Positions 55,105 to 64,000 of a DNA stretch of 64,000 bases are shown in pieces. Both the position numbers and the translations under genes were made by a program. The notes under the pieces are model-generated. The model did not search any database, was not told the DNA's origin, and saw only the letters and a list, made by a program, of their open reading frames with translations. The DNA lies in the NCBI RefSeq assembly GCF_001562055.1, contig NZ_LLWE01000042.1, positions 62,001-126,000 on the forward strand, given 5' to 3'. This DNA is from Polycladidibacter stylochi (lineage in GTDB: Bacteria; Pseudomonadota; Alphaproteobacteria; Rhizobiales; Stappiaceae). Position 1 is the stretch's first letter. Every line of letters begins with the position of its first letter.

Positions 55105-56370
55105 ATGCGTCGAGTCGTCATCACTGGTATTGGCATGGTGAGCCCGCTAGGAAGCGGAGCAGAAATTTCATGGCAGAGAATTCTTGAAGGCAAAAGCGGT
55201 GCCGCACGCATCGAAGGCTTCGAAACAGACGATCTTCAAACCAAGATTGCCTGTCAGGTGCCTCTTGGCGACGGAGCCGATGGAACCTTTAATCCAGATG
55301 ACTGGATGAGCGCAAAAGAGCGCCGTAAGGTTGACGATTTTATTCTATTTTCCATTGCAGCCGCTGATATGGCTCTGGAAGATTCAGGTTTTAAAGCCGA
55401 GAGTGAAGAAGAAAAATGCCGCGCTGGCGTGTTGGTAGGTTCCGGTATTGGTGGCTTGCAAGGTATTGCTGAAACCGCCGTTATGATGGAGCAAAAAGGC
55501 CCGCGCCGTGTCAGTCCGTTCTTTATTCCTGGCCGTTTGATTAACTTGGCTGGTGGCCAGATTTCCATCCGTCATGGCCTTAAGGGGCCAAACCACGCTG
55601 TTGTTACAGCCTGCTCCACCGGTGCGCACGCCATTGGCGATGCCGCCCGTTTGATCGCTCTTGACGATGCCGATGTAATGGTTGCAGGTGGTACTGAAAG
55701 TTCTTGCTGTCGTATTGGTATTGCTGGCTTTAACGCCTGTAAAGCACTCTCCACCGGTTACAATGATGAGCCGGAAAAGGCATCGCGCCCCTATGATAAA
55801 GACCGTGATGGTTTTGTAATGGGTGAAGGCTCAGGCGTTGTCGTGTTGGAAGAATACGAGCACGCCAAAGCACGTGGCGCAAAAATATATGCCGAAGTTG
55901 TGGGTTATGGCCTCTCTGGTGATGCCTACCACATTACAGCACCAGCCTCAGATGGAGATGGTGGTTATCGTTGTATGCAGGCCGCGCTAAAACGTGCTGG
56001 CATCTCACTGGCTGACGTTGATTATGTCAACGCCCATGGTACTTCAACACCACTTGGTGACGAAATCGAATTAGGTGCCGTAGAGCGTTTGGCTGGGGAT
56101 TCCGCTAAAGATTTGACCATGTCTTCGACTAAATCATCTGTTGGTCACTTGCTTGGTGCTGCAGGCGCCGTTGAGGCAATTTTTACCGCCTTGGCCATAC
56201 GTGATCAAATCGCACCGCCGACAATCAATCTTGATAATCCTTCTGTGGAAACACCAATCGATTTGGTGCCAAACAAGGCTAAGCCAATGAAGATTGATTA
56301 TGCATTATCCAACAGTTTTGGATTCGGTGGTACAAATGCATCGCTTGTACTTAAAAAAGTTGATGCATAA
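55105..56370 (+). CDS. fabF: 3-oxoacyl-ACP synthase II
   Basis: Condensing enzyme that elongates acyl-ACP with malonyl-ACP, 421 residues. The Cys-His-His triad is Cys170 (VTACSTGAHAIG), His311 (NAHGTSTPLGD) and His348 (SSVGHLLGAAG). It follows acpP in the fab cluster. Confidence 0.97.
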   Translation: MRRVVITGIGMVSPLGSGAEISWQRILEGKSGAARIEGFETDDLQTKIACQVPLGDGADGTFNPDDWMSAKERRKVDDFILFSIAAADMALEDSGFKAESEEEKCRAGVLVGSGIGGLQGIAETAVMMEQKGPRRVSPFFIPGRLINLAGGQISIRHGLKGPNHAVVTACSTGAHAIGDAARLIALDDADVMVAGGTESSCCRIGIAGFNACKALSTGYNDEPEKASRPYDKDRDGFVMGEGSGVVVLEEYEHAKARGAKIYAEVVGYGLSGDAYHITAPASDGDGGYRCMQAALKRAGISLADVDYVNAHGTSTPLGDEIELGAVERLAGDSAKDLTMSSTKSSVGHLLGAAGAVEAIFTALAIRDQIAPPTINLDNPSVETPIDLVPNKAKPMKIDYALSNSFGFGGTNASLVLKKVDA

Positions 56371-56394
56371 TCGTTGATCCCTAAATAGTTAAGG

Positions 56395-56431
56395 GGCCAG
56401 AATTCGCAGTGCGGTTTCTGGCCTTTTTTTT
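56395..56431 (+). terminator. Rho-independent terminator of fabF
   Basis: GGCCAGAA (56395-56402) and TTCTGGCC (56416-56423) form a perfect 8-bp stem followed by eight T. Confidence 0.9.
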
Positions 56432-56485
56432 AAGGTCTTTAAGATTTAATTGCCTTGTAAAAGGGCGATGTAATTAGAGGTGAGT

Positions 56486-57655
56486 ATGGCACAGTCCACT
56501 GACAACGGGCAGAGTGAGGGTAATAACCCAGAAGCGCCAGCGCAAAATAACGTCGAATACAACAGACCCAAAAGTGCGCGCCAAGCAATTATTCCCGATG
56601 TGCCCCCACCACCGGTAAAGCGTAAAGGGCGTAGTCCGTTTATCGCCATTTTGAACTTTTTACTTACCTTGGCTGTCTTTGCTGTTATCGCGGCTGTTGT
56701 GGCAATTTACATTGGTAAGACATCGTTCGATGAGCCAGGACCTTTAAAACAAGAAACCGCATTTATGGTTAAGTCGGGTGCACGGCTACGCGACATTGCT
56801 AATGAGCTGGAAGCGCGGAAAATTATTCGCGATGCTTATATCTTTGAAGCAGGTGTGCGCATCTATGAACAGCATGCCCATCTAAAAGCAGGTGAGTACG
56901 CCTTACCAGCCGGTGTTTCCATGCACAAAATTATGGAAATACTTACCAGCGGCAAAGCTATTTATTATTCGATTACCTTCCCTGAAGGCTGGACATCCAA
57001 ACAAATCGTTCAACGTATCAATGCAAACAAGGTATTAACTGGTGAGCTAAAATCCACGCCGGATGAAGGTTCGTTACTGCCAGAAACATATAGCTTTGCC
57101 CGTGGTATGACCCGTCAGGAACTTGTTGCTAAAATGCAAATGGCTATGAAAAAGCAACTGGCTTTGGCTTGGGAAGGTCGCGATCAGAATTTGCCAATAA
57201 AATCTCCTGAAGAGTTAACAACTCTCGCCTCTATCGTTGAAAAAGAAACGGGCGTTGCCCATGAGCGACCAATGGTCGCTGCGGTTTTCGTTAATCGTTT
57301 GCGTAAGAAAATGCCTTTACAATCTGATCCGACTATTCTCTACGGATTGTATGGGGGAGATGCATGGACAAAAGACCGCTCTGCGATAAAACGCTCTGAG
57401 TTAAAAGCTAAAAACCCATATAACACCTATCAAATTCGCGCCCTTCCTCCAGGACCAATTGGCAACCCGGGCCGTGATGCTCTGAATGCAGTAGCGAACC
57501 CGGCCAATACAAAAGACTTGTACTTTGTGGCTGACGGTACTGGTGGACATATTTTTGCGCAAACCTATAAACAGCACCAAAGAAATGTTGTTAAATGGCG
57601 CAAAATAGAGCGTGAAAAGCGCCGCAAGCAGGCCGAAGAAAAAAAGAACAACTAA
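56486..57655 (+). CDS. mltG: endolytic murein transglycosylase MltG
   Basis: Inner-membrane YceG-family enzyme that cuts growing glycan strands and sets their length. The 389 residues have one membrane segment (FIAILNFLLTLAVFAVIAAV), a LysM-like region, and the YceG catalytic domain with the Glu of SIVEKETG and LQSDPTILYG. An in-frame GTG at 56480 is an alternative start. The end is rich in Lys, Arg and Glu. Confidence 0.94.
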   Translation: MAQSTDNGQSEGNNPEAPAQNNVEYNRPKSARQAIIPDVPPPPVKRKGRSPFIAILNFLLTLAVFAVIAAVVAIYIGKTSFDEPGPLKQETAFMVKSGARLRDIANELEARKIIRDAYIFEAGVRIYEQHAHLKAGEYALPAGVSMHKIMEILTSGKAIYYSITFPEGWTSKQIVQRINANKVLTGELKSTPDEGSLLPETYSFARGMTRQELVAKMQMAMKKQLALAWEGRDQNLPIKSPEELTTLASIVEKETGVAHERPMVAAVFVNRLRKKMPLQSDPTILYGLYGGDAWTKDRSAIKRSELKAKNPYNTYQIRALPPGPIGNPGRDALNAVANPANTKDLYFVADGTGGHIFAQTYKQHQRNVVKWRKIEREKRRKQAEEKKNN

Positions 57656-57660
57656 ACGCC

Positions 57661-57690
57661 AAGAGGGCTGTTTTCTTGCAGCCCTCTTTC
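57661..57690 (+). terminator. hairpin terminator after mltG
   Basis: AAGAGGGCTG (57661-57670) and CAGCCCTCTT (57679-57688) form a perfect 10-bp stem with an 8-base T-rich loop. Only a short T tail follows. Confidence 0.7.
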
Positions 57691-57721
57691 GCACACTCAA
57701 ACTGATATTTTGGAGTGTATG

Positions 57722-58612
57722 ATGACACTGTCAAGTATGACAGGCTTTGCACGCCTTGAGGGCAACTGGAAAGAATACCATTGGGCCTGGGAAATAAGGT
57801 CCGTTAACGGCAAGGGGCTGGATATACGTATGCGCTTACCACAGGTTGGTGATAGCATCGAGGCCACGTTAAGAAAAAAAATATCCGCAGTGCTGCGTCG
57901 TGGTAATATCTCTCTTAATCTTCAATTCCACAAAGACCAAAGCGACCTGCAATTGGTTGTAAATGAAACGGTATTGAAACAATACCTTTCAATTGTAGAC
58001 AAACTACAACAACTATTGCCGGATGCGCCTTCACCTACAATTGATAGTATCCTGGCTCAAAAAGGTATCTTGGAAGCTCAAGAGACAGAAACAGAAGAAG
58101 CAAAGCAGCAGCTGCAACAGCAACTACTTATCAGCTTTGATATGCTTCTAGTTGAGTTACAGGCCATGCGTAAAAGTGAAGGCGAAGCCATTCATAAGCT
58201 TTTAACTGACCAGCTCGGCAAAATAAGTGATTTAACAGCAACAGCAGAGGCTTTGCCATCGCGTCAGCCCGAGGCAATTAAAGCCAAACTTGTAAAACTT
58301 CTTGATGATATAATGAACGCGAGTGCCGGAAAACTGGATGAGCAGCGTCTTTATCAAGAAGTTGCCATTCTAGCAACGAAAGCCGATATTCAAGAGGAAT
58401 TGGACCGCTTAAAGGCACATGTAGAGGCCTGCCAGCAATTGCTCGACAAAGATGGTAGCGTCGGCCGTCGCATGGACTTCTTGGCTCAAGAGTTTAACCG
58501 CGAAGCCAATACCTTATGTTCAAAGTCTAACAGTGTTGAACTCACAGCAATCGGATTAGAGTTGAAAACTGTAATTGACCAGCTCCGAGAGCAAACGCAA
58601 AACGTTGAATAA
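57722..58612 (+). CDS. yicC: YicC family endoribonuclease-like protein
   Basis: A 296-residue member of the YicC family, linked to RNA turnover and stationary-phase survival. The N-terminus SSMTGFARLEG and the C-terminal GSVGRRMDFLAQEFNREANTLCSKS are its signatures. ATGs at 57719 and 57722 are both possible; GGAG at 57712 suits the latter. Its place before gmk is conserved. Confidence 0.93.
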   Translation: MTLSSMTGFARLEGNWKEYHWAWEIRSVNGKGLDIRMRLPQVGDSIEATLRKKISAVLRRGNISLNLQFHKDQSDLQLVVNETVLKQYLSIVDKLQQLLPDAPSPTIDSILAQKGILEAQETETEEAKQQLQQQLLISFDMLLVELQAMRKSEGEAIHKLLTDQLGKISDLTATAEALPSRQPEAIKAKLVKLLDDIMNASAGKLDEQRLYQEVAILATKADIQEELDRLKAHVEACQQLLDKDGSVGRRMDFLAQEFNREANTLCSKSNSVELTAIGLELKTVIDQLREQTQNVE

Positions 58613-58660
58613 ACGATAAAAACACCTTTAAAGGAAGTTTGCTATTTCATAGAAGCACTC

Positions 58661-58732
58661 AAACTGCTTTAAACTATTATTTTGACGCGTATTCATAGCC
58701 GAAAACCGGTATCCACTTTTCAGGAATACGCT
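58661..58732 (-). repeat. interspersed repeat element, minus-strand copy
   Basis: The reverse complement reads GAAAAGTGGATACCGGTTTTCG, GAATACGCGTCAAAATAATA and a TTAAAGCAGTTT-like end, matching the element at 43163-43240 over about 65 bases. It lies between yicC and gmk. Its core CCGAAAACCGG can fold back on itself. Confidence 0.65.
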
Positions 58733-58754
58733 TTAAAAAGAAGAGAGCACAACA

Positions 58755-59417
58755 TTGTCGTTAGCAAATGGTTCACTCAATCGCCGCGGCTTAATGCTGG
58801 TTTTATCCTCGCCATCAGGTGCAGGAAAGTCAACTTTGGCGAACTTACTTTTATCTGATGAAGATAAGCTCGTCCTTTCTATTTCGGCAACCACACGTGC
58901 AAAAAGGTCGACAGAGCAAGATGGTGTACACTATCACTTTCTAGATAAGCTGACGTTTGAAAACCGCATAAAGGAAGGCAAGTTCCTGGAGTGGGCGCAA
59001 GTACACGACAATTACTATGGAACACCAAAAGATGTGGTTGAGCAATCACTTGCTAATGGGAATGATGTTCTGTTTGATATCGACGTTAAAGGTAAACGTC
59101 AGCTATCTGAAAAAATGCCGGATGATGTGGTATCAATTTTTATCATGCCCCCTTCTGTTGCTGAAATGCATAACCGCTTAACAAAGCGTGCTGAAGACAG
59201 TGAAGAAGCAATCAAGCGGCGTATGCAAACGGCTGTAAGTGAGGTCGAGGCGTGGCAAGCCTATGACTATGTTCTTGTCAATGATCGCTTATCTGAAACG
59301 CTTGAACAAATAAAAGCAATTTTACGAGCCGAAAGGCAAAAGCGAACACGCCAGCAAGGGCTTTTAAACGAGATGAGCACCTTCATTGAAGATTTAAAGA
59401 AAAAAATATCGCAATAA
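58755..59417 (+). CDS. gmk: guanylate kinase
   Basis: Phosphorylates GMP to GDP, 220 residues. The P-loop SSPSGAGKST is followed by SATTRAKRSTEQDGVHYHF (GMP binding) and FLEWAQVHDNYYGTP. It starts with TTG at 58755 and no ATG is suitable; AGAAGAGAG lies upstream. It converges with rsmA over a long inverted repeat. Confidence 0.96.
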   Translation: MSLANGSLNRRGLMLVLSSPSGAGKSTLANLLLSDEDKLVLSISATTRAKRSTEQDGVHYHFLDKLTFENRIKEGKFLEWAQVHDNYYGTPKDVVEQSLANGNDVLFDIDVKGKRQLSEKMPDDVVSIFIMPPSVAEMHNRLTKRAEDSEEAIKRRMQTAVSEVEAWQAYDYVLVNDRLSETLEQIKAILRAERQKRTRQQGLLNEMSTFIEDLKKKISQ

Positions 59418-59523
59418 CAAACCACTAGCAAAACACGTTGAGCTAATCATTCAATTAGATGGTCCAATTTATTAAAGTAAACTGGATCACAAAGTTGAGC
59501 CAAATAACGACAGAAGCTATTAT

Positions 59524-59570
59524 CTTGAAGTCAGTTTGAGCAGATGAACCACCATCAAACTGACTTCAAG
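59524..59570. repeat. perfect 16-bp inverted repeat between convergent gmk and rsmA
   Basis: CTTGAAGTCAGTTTGA (59524-59539) and its exact complement (59555-59570) flank a 15-base loop. It separates convergent genes, so it probably blocks read-through both ways, but no T tract follows the stem on either strand. Confidence 0.7.
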
Positions 59571-59602
59571 AAAAAATCAATTCTCGCCTTAGACGATATT
59601 TG

Positions 59603-60451
59603 CTACGCGCTCATTGCAGCATCAAACTTATTTGCCAGCGCAACAAAGCCTTCCACATCGACGGTCTCGGCACGTTCAGTCGGCTTTAAGCCAGCTTCCA
59701 CGATAATAGCTTCGGCATCTTTAGAAAGTGATTTCAGGCTTGCTCGCAACATCTTGCGCCGTTGACCAAATGCAGCCGCCGTGACACGCTCCAGACTTTT
59801 CAAATTGCACTCAAGCGGGCTTTCTTTAGGGTGTAATTGTACGACAGCTGAAACAACTTTTGGCGGTGGAGTGAAAGCCTTTGGATTAAGATCAAAAAGA
59901 ATTTCCGTATTACAACGCCAGTTTGCCAAAACGCCAAGACGCCCATAGGCCTTGCTGCCCACTTTAGCCACAATTCGCTCGGCAACTTCTTTTTGGAACA
60001 TCAAAGTCAGCGATTGCCAAAAACTTGGCCACCGGTCACTGGTGATCCAATTCACCAGCAATTGAGTACCTACGTTATAAGGAAGGTTTGCAGCAATTTT
60101 AATTGGGCCATCCCCTAAAATACTTGGGTCAAACTCAAGAGCATCTCCCTCAATTACCTGCAAACGCCCAGGGTAATGGGCACTTATTTCCTCAAGTGCA
60201 GGTAAACAGCGCCGATCTTTTTCAATCGCAATAACCTTAGAAGCGCCTTCTGCTAACAGAGCGCGTGTTAATCCCCCAGGTCCTGGACCAACCTCTAAAA
60301 CACAAGTGTTTTCAAGTGGTCCCGCATTTCGCGCGATACGAGATGTGAGATTTAAATCCAGCAAAAAATTCTGGCCAAGAGACTTGCGCGCATCAAGGCC
60401 ATAAGTCGCGATGGTTTCACGCAGGGGGGGGAGGTCGTCAATTTGGGCCAT
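59603..60451 (-). CDS. rsmA: 16S rRNA dimethyladenosine transferase RsmA (KsgA)
   Basis: Dimethylates two adjacent adenosines at the 3' end of 16S rRNA. The 282 residues show the SAM motif [16 protein letters not shown], the acidic IEKDRR and GDAL segments, and the catalytic NLPY ([12 protein letters not shown]). The ATG at 60451 overlaps the pdxA stop (ATGA), so the two are coupled. Confidence 0.96.
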   Translation of the reverse strand: MAQIDDLPPLRETIATYGLDARKSLGQNFLLDLNLTSRIARNAGPLENTCVLEVGPGPGGLTRALLAEGASKVIAIEKDRRCLPALEEISAHYPGRLQVIEGDALEFDPSILGDGPIKIAANLPYNVGTQLLVNWITSDRWPSFWQSLTLMFQKEVAERIVAKVGSKAYGRLGVLANWRCNTEILFDLNPKAFTPPPKVVSAVVQLHPKESPLECNLKSLERVTAAAFGQRRKMLRASLKSLSKDAEAIIVEAGLKPTERAETVDVEGFVALANKFDAAMSA

Positions 60452-61467
60452 CAAAGGCTTTCCGGTTCACTAAATGCGCTTGCCAGTCGAAGGGCAGCAG
60501 CAAAGCTTTCTGGGTTTGCAATACCATGTCCGGCAATATCAAACGCTGTACCATGGTCGGGTGAAGTGCGAACAAAAGGTAATCCCAATGTCGCATTAAC
60601 AGTTTCGTCAAAGGCTATTGTCTTAACCGGTATAAGCGCTTGATCGTGATAAGCGGCCAGAACGACATCATAGTTTTGTCGTGCCCTTTCATGAAAAAGC
60701 GTATCTGCAGGATGAGGGCCGGTTACAGATAGTCCTTCATCTTGCAGCTGCTTAATAGCAGGACGCATGAATTCGATTTCCTCACGTCCCATACTGCCGT
60801 CCTCGCCGGCATGCGGGTTCAACCCAGCTATGGCGATACGCGGTTGCTGTATTGCGAGGTATTTTTGTAAATCTCTATGCACACAGCGGGCAATAGATAT
60901 CATCGTTTCACTTGTCAAAGTGTTTGCGACATCTTTCAAAGGGATGTGTACCGTCATCGGAACAGTCATTAAGTCAGGGCCTGCAAGCAACATGACCGGA
61001 TCAACATCCTGATTATAATATCGCTTGGTTAGCTCCCCAAGAAACTCGGTATGCCCAGGGTGCTTGAAACCAGCATCATATAAGACAGATTTTGCTATTG
61101 GATTAGTTGTCACAGCACGTGCAAAACCCTGTTGAACGTGGCGAACGGCACACTCAATAGACTCAATAATAGCGCCAGCATTTGCTGACGTTGGTGCGCC
61201 AACACTGGATTTAAACTGCTGCTTTAAAGGTATGACTGGCAATTGATTTGGATCTAACTCAACGAGTTGATCCTCTTCAATAACTTGGAAAGGTATATGG
61301 TAACCCAGTTGCTCGGCCCGTTCCTGCAGCATGTCAGGACAAGCTATGCAGTAGAACAATGGGAGTTCCAACTCGAAGCGTTTTAACCAACTTAGAAGCG
61401 TTATTTCAGGTCCAACCCCGCAAGGATCGCCCATAGTTACAGCAATCGGTTTTTGCAAATGTAGCAT
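60451..61467 (-). CDS. pdxA: 4-hydroxythreonine-4-phosphate dehydrogenase PdxA
   Basis: NAD-dependent enzyme of the DXP-dependent vitamin B6 pathway, 338 residues. Signatures are [17 protein letters not shown] at the N-terminus, GHTEFLGEL, and the metal-site histidines in LNPHAGEDG and [10 protein letters not shown]. The ATG at 61467 follows GGGAAG; a longer frame to 61506 was rejected. The order lptD-surA-pdxA-rsmA is conserved widely in proteobacteria. Confidence 0.95.
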   Translation of the reverse strand: MLHLQKPIAVTMGDPCGVGPEITLLSWLKRFELELPLFYCIACPDMLQERAEQLGYHIPFQVIEEDQLVELDPNQLPVIPLKQQFKSSVGAPTSANAGAIIESIECAVRHVQQGFARAVTTNPIAKSVLYDAGFKHPGHTEFLGELTKRYYNQDVDPVMLLAGPDLMTVPMTVHIPLKDVANTLTSETMISIARCVHRDLQKYLAIQQPRIAIAGLNPHAGEDGSMGREEIEFMRPAIKQLQDEGLSVTGPHPADTLFHERARQNYDVVLAAYHDQALIPVKTIAFDETVNATLGLPFVRTSPDHGTAFDIAGHGIANPESFAAALRLASAFSEPESL

Positions 61468-61618
61468 TAAACAGCTTCCCAAGTTAAACACATACCAAGT
61501 GATCAATACATCTTATATGCATTTACTACAATGAAGGGCTAAGGCAACTGTATAATTCATAAACACAAATACCTGCGCATTTGTCATGCACAGGTATTCA
61601 TTTTCAAAAAGAAAAGCG

Positions 61619-62560
61619 CTAACGCTGTTCGATCACAGCACGGGTTCGAAGGTCACGAAGATAGCGGCGAGACATTTGTTGCCCCTCTTTATTACGCAGC
61701 TCACCTTCAGCCTCTTGTCGAGCACTCGCATCACTGTTAATGGAGCGCTTGCCGCAAAGTGCGATCATCTCGTAACCGGCACTAACTTTTGTTGGCGCAG
61801 TTAACCGACCAACAGACATTTTTTCAAGTTGCTCAAGGTTTGCTCTTGGTATTTCCGTTTCTAAACGGCGCCCAACAGGCTTTACGACAACTTCTTTAAG
61901 TCCTTTTGCAAGTTCCAGCCCTGAAGTGCATGATGTAAAACGAGAGCGTAACTTTTTCATCTCCGACTTACGTTTATTGACCAGTGCCTTACTTGCTTTT
62001 TCCGGAACGACAAATAAAACGCGCTGTAGATTGTACTCTACAGTTTTCTCATTACTTTTCGCACCATTAGACTGCATAGCTGCAATCACATCAGATTCAT
62101 TAATGCGTACAGTAGCCCGAAAACGCCGCATAACTGCATGCGACCAAGCAATTTCAGCACGAAGCCGTTTTTTCAAGGTTCTCGGATTAACGCCGTTTTG
62201 TTTAAGCGCACTACTAAAATTTGCTGGGCTTAGTTTTAAGCGTGCGGCAATGGAAGCATAAGCGCTATCAACTTCTTTATCTTGCACTTTCACACCAACG
62301 CGCTTGGCTTCTTGCAGTTTAAGTGTTTCGTTTATCAACTCTTCTCTAGCACGTCGTTTTGCAAGCGCAGAATTAGCACGTGTGGTCAGCGCTATTAATT
62401 TACTTCTCTGCTGGAGCTCATAATTTGTAATAGGTTGGTCATTGACGACCATTTCTATTCTCGTAGCAGCCTTCAAGGGGAGACTAGAGATAAGAACAAA
62501 GCTAAGTAGTAAAAAAGTTTTATGAAACAGGTTTATTATTTGGCCCTGAATCCTTGGCAT
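61619..62560 (-). CDS. surA: SurA-like periplasmic chaperone / peptidylprolyl isomerase
   Basis: A 313-residue periplasmic protein with a signal peptide (TFLLLSFVLISSLPLKA) and a SurA N-terminal domain (IEMVVNDQPITNYELQQRSK to EELINETLKLQEAKRVGVKV). SurA helps outer-membrane proteins such as LptD to fold. At 313 residues it is much shorter than E. coli SurA and has room for at most one degenerate parvulin domain; I do not see strong isomerase signatures. The position next to lptD supports the call. Confidence 0.85.
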   Translation of the reverse strand: MPRIQGQIINLFHKTFLLLSFVLISSLPLKAATRIEMVVNDQPITNYELQQRSKLIALTTRANSALAKRRAREELINETLKLQEAKRVGVKVQDKEVDSAYASIAARLKLSPANFSSALKQNGVNPRTLKKRLRAEIAWSHAVMRRFRATVRINESDVIAAMQSNGAKSNEKTVEYNLQRVLFVVPEKASKALVNKRKSEMKKLRSRFTSCTSGLELAKGLKEVVVKPVGRRLETEIPRANLEQLEKMSVGRLTAPTKVSAGYEMIALCGKRSINSDASARQEAEGELRNKEGQQMSRRYLRDLRTRAVIEQR

Positions 62561-62702
62561 ATTTAGGCTCCCACTAGCAAAAATGACGTTATCTCTTTAA
62601 CGTAAGTGATAATTGGCACAAATTTCTTTAAAATGAAAGACTTCTAGTACCATTATTATAATCTGACGCACTTTGGATTAATCGCAGATGAAGGCGGCGT
62701 TT

Positions 62703-64000
62703 TTATTTACCAACGCTGGAAGAAAAGTCGGTACCACCAATGGTTCTGAAGTTAAACCGGAAGAAATAGATTTGATTAACGGCTTCGCCGTCATTGCGGC
62801 TTCTATCTTCGCTATAGGAAACCGACATGGAAAAACCTTCGTCGTCATAGCCAAGGCCTACAGTGTCTTGCACGAAGTTCTTATTTTGCAAATCATAACG
62901 GGCAGAGCCGTATAAACGCCAGCTGTCAGCCAGCCGAAGGGCGCTTGAACCCAATACTTCTTCACGGTCATCAGGCACACCGGCATCCGGGCGCGCTTTC
63001 AAAAAGGCGTAACCAATAGAAGAGGTGAGGGGACCAAAGCGTCCACTTGCATTAACTTCCGTTCTTTGTAAATCAAAGCCGCTTTCATCAAATCGGGCGT
63101 TGGCACCAAGCCTAAAGCCACTATTTGTATCAATATAAAGTGAACCAACGTAATCAGAACCGGACGTCTCTAACCCGGAATCTCCGGTTGCAAACAAAAT
63201 ATCAGGGGTGGCATATGAGTTTTGACCGGCAAGTTGATATGAGCGCCCAAACAAGGCACTAACAAACGATCCTTGATCAAACTGCAGTCGATATTGCAAC
63301 CCTAGATTTGCTCGAACACCGCCTTCATTACGGTCAAAGCCGGAAAACTTATCCCAGTTAAATAGGGTCGAAGCATCAAAAACAATACTCTGCGCATCTT
63401 CATTGGGTAGTTCGCCAATATGCGCTTCATTTGGCCGAGCAATAAGTTGGGCAATCGGTTCAATAACCTGATTACCACCTTTAAAGCTGGCCAACATGGG
63501 ATATCTATATTCAAGCCCGACGGCTGGCATACCGCGAAAGACCACGGCATCACCGGTTAAGTCAGGTATATTGTGGTCAACTGTCCCTAAAAAATAAAGG
63601 TTCGTTTTAGCGTAAGCAAAAGGTGTGAAAACCTGTCCAATAGAATCTATATAGGTTCTGCGCCAGTTCAGATTAGCGCTCAGTCGTGTAAATGTTCCCT
63701 CAACCCCGCGAAAACGGTTGATGCCATTTATACTAAGCGCATCTGTTGTACTACGTGTTAGGCTGGTTAAATTGCCATCAAAGGAGAGTTCTCCCCCCAT
63801 AACACTTTGATCAAATATAATAGAATTGTCGATTACGGGATGTATGATAGGCTGTTTGCTTTGTAACTCATCATTAAGCGGTGAGAACTCAGCGCTCGGA
63901 TTGTTAGGGTTACCGCTCCAAGGGCGATCTTCCTGACTAAGTTGAAAGCCCATTATGCGTGCATCAAAGCGATTTTTGTCGTTTATTCCTGTTAAATACA
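62703..64000 (-). CDS. lptD: LPS-assembly protein LptD, C-terminal part (runs off the window)
   Basis: The C-terminal 430 or so residues of the outer-membrane LPS translocon. The frame stays open to the window end and reads LTGINDKNRFDARIMGFQLS, so the methionine at 63953 is internal. The LptD domain is seen as FAYAKTNLYF, MPAVGLEYRYPM, VIEPIAQLIARPNE and repeated beta-strands ending in FFRFNFRTIGGTDFSSSV. It lies upstream of surA on the same strand. The N-terminal OstA-like part lies outside the window. Confidence 0.93.
   Translation of the reverse strand, partial: YLTGINDKNRFDARIMGFQLSQEDRPWSGNPNNPSAEFSPLNDELQSKQPIIHPVIDNSIIFDQSVMGGELSFDGNLTSLTRSTTDALSINGINRFRGVEGTFTRLSANLNWRRTYIDSIGQVFTPFAYAKTNLYFLGTVDHNIPDLTGDAVVFRGMPAVGLEYRYPMLASFKGGNQVIEPIAQLIARPNEAHIGELPNEDAQSIVFDASTLFNWDKFSGFDRNEGGVRANLGLQYRLQFDQGSFVSALFGRSYQLAGQNSYATPDILFATGDSGLETSGSDYVGSLYIDTNSGFRLGANARFDESGFDLQRTEVNASGRFGPLTSSIGYAFLKARPDAGVPDDREEVLGSSALRLADSWRLYGSARYDLQNKNFVQDTVGLGYDDEGFSMSVSYSEDRSRNDGEAVNQIYFFRFNFRTIGGTDFSSSVGK

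Noticed and set aside
1-64000. CRISPR arrays, insertion sequences, integrases and rRNA operons
   Set aside because: No spaced direct-repeat array, transposase, integrase or rRNA sequence was recognised on either strand.

Overview
The window is about 64 kb of chromosome from an alphaproteobacterium, most likely of the order Hyphomicrobiales (Rhizobiales). The evidence is gene content and order: ntrY-ntrX-trkA-dat-hfq-hflX; rlpA, a D,D-carboxypeptidase homologue, tmk, holB, metG, tatD and a metallo-beta-lactamase-fold gene; rpsF-rpsR-rplI facing fabD-fabG-acpP-fabF-mltG-yicC-gmk; and lptD-surA-pdxA-rsmA. Short interspersed repeats with a GTGGATxCxGGTTTTCGG core, typical of that order as I remember it, also occur. 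I cannot name a genus. No rRNA, tRNA or CRISPR array was found.

Layout. (1) 1-10.5 kb is accessory DNA: an unknown gene, a TetR regulator with a short-chain dehydrogenase, a divergent nitrilase sharing a long perfect palindrome with the TetR gene, a C-terminal scrap of a HlyD type I secretion adaptor, a damaged-looking acetyltransferase, a tandem pair of small AT-rich secreted proteins, and a 1429-residue nuclease with N-terminal RTX repeats. (2) 10.6-19.7 kb is housekeeping: cell wall, DNA replication, methionyl-tRNA synthesis, TatD, MBL hydrolase and an RNA methyltransferase-like gene. The D,D-carboxypeptidase homologue has lost its nucleophilic serine. (3) 19.7-29.2 kb is a surface-polysaccharide region: a frameshifted GH16 glycosidase, a second tiny GH16 scrap, and an AT-rich kpsS-kpsD-kpsC-kpsE-kpsM-kpsT run that builds the Kdo-linked lipid primer and exports a group 2 type capsule. 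No repeat-unit glycosyltransferases are present here. (4) 29.4-33.7 kb is a two-gene RND efflux system. (5) 34-42.4 kb is the nitrogen/redox two-component system NtrYX, the potassium regulator TrkA, a D-amino acid aminotransferase, Hfq and HflX. (6) 42.7-45.1 kb holds small genes. (7) 45.1-50.4 kb is an oppABCDF oligopeptide importer on the minus strand. (8) 50.8-64 kb is core: ribosomal proteins, type II fatty acid synthesis, MltG, YicC, Gmk, RsmA, PdxA, SurA and the C-terminal part of LptD, which runs off the right edge.

The most unusual items are the predicted catalytically dead D,D-carboxypeptidase, the RTX nuclease whose repeats sit at the wrong end and which lies beside a dead HlyD fragment, the duplicated small secreted proteins, and the two GH16 relics beside the capsule genes. 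I found no clear evidence of a wholly new multi-gene system.
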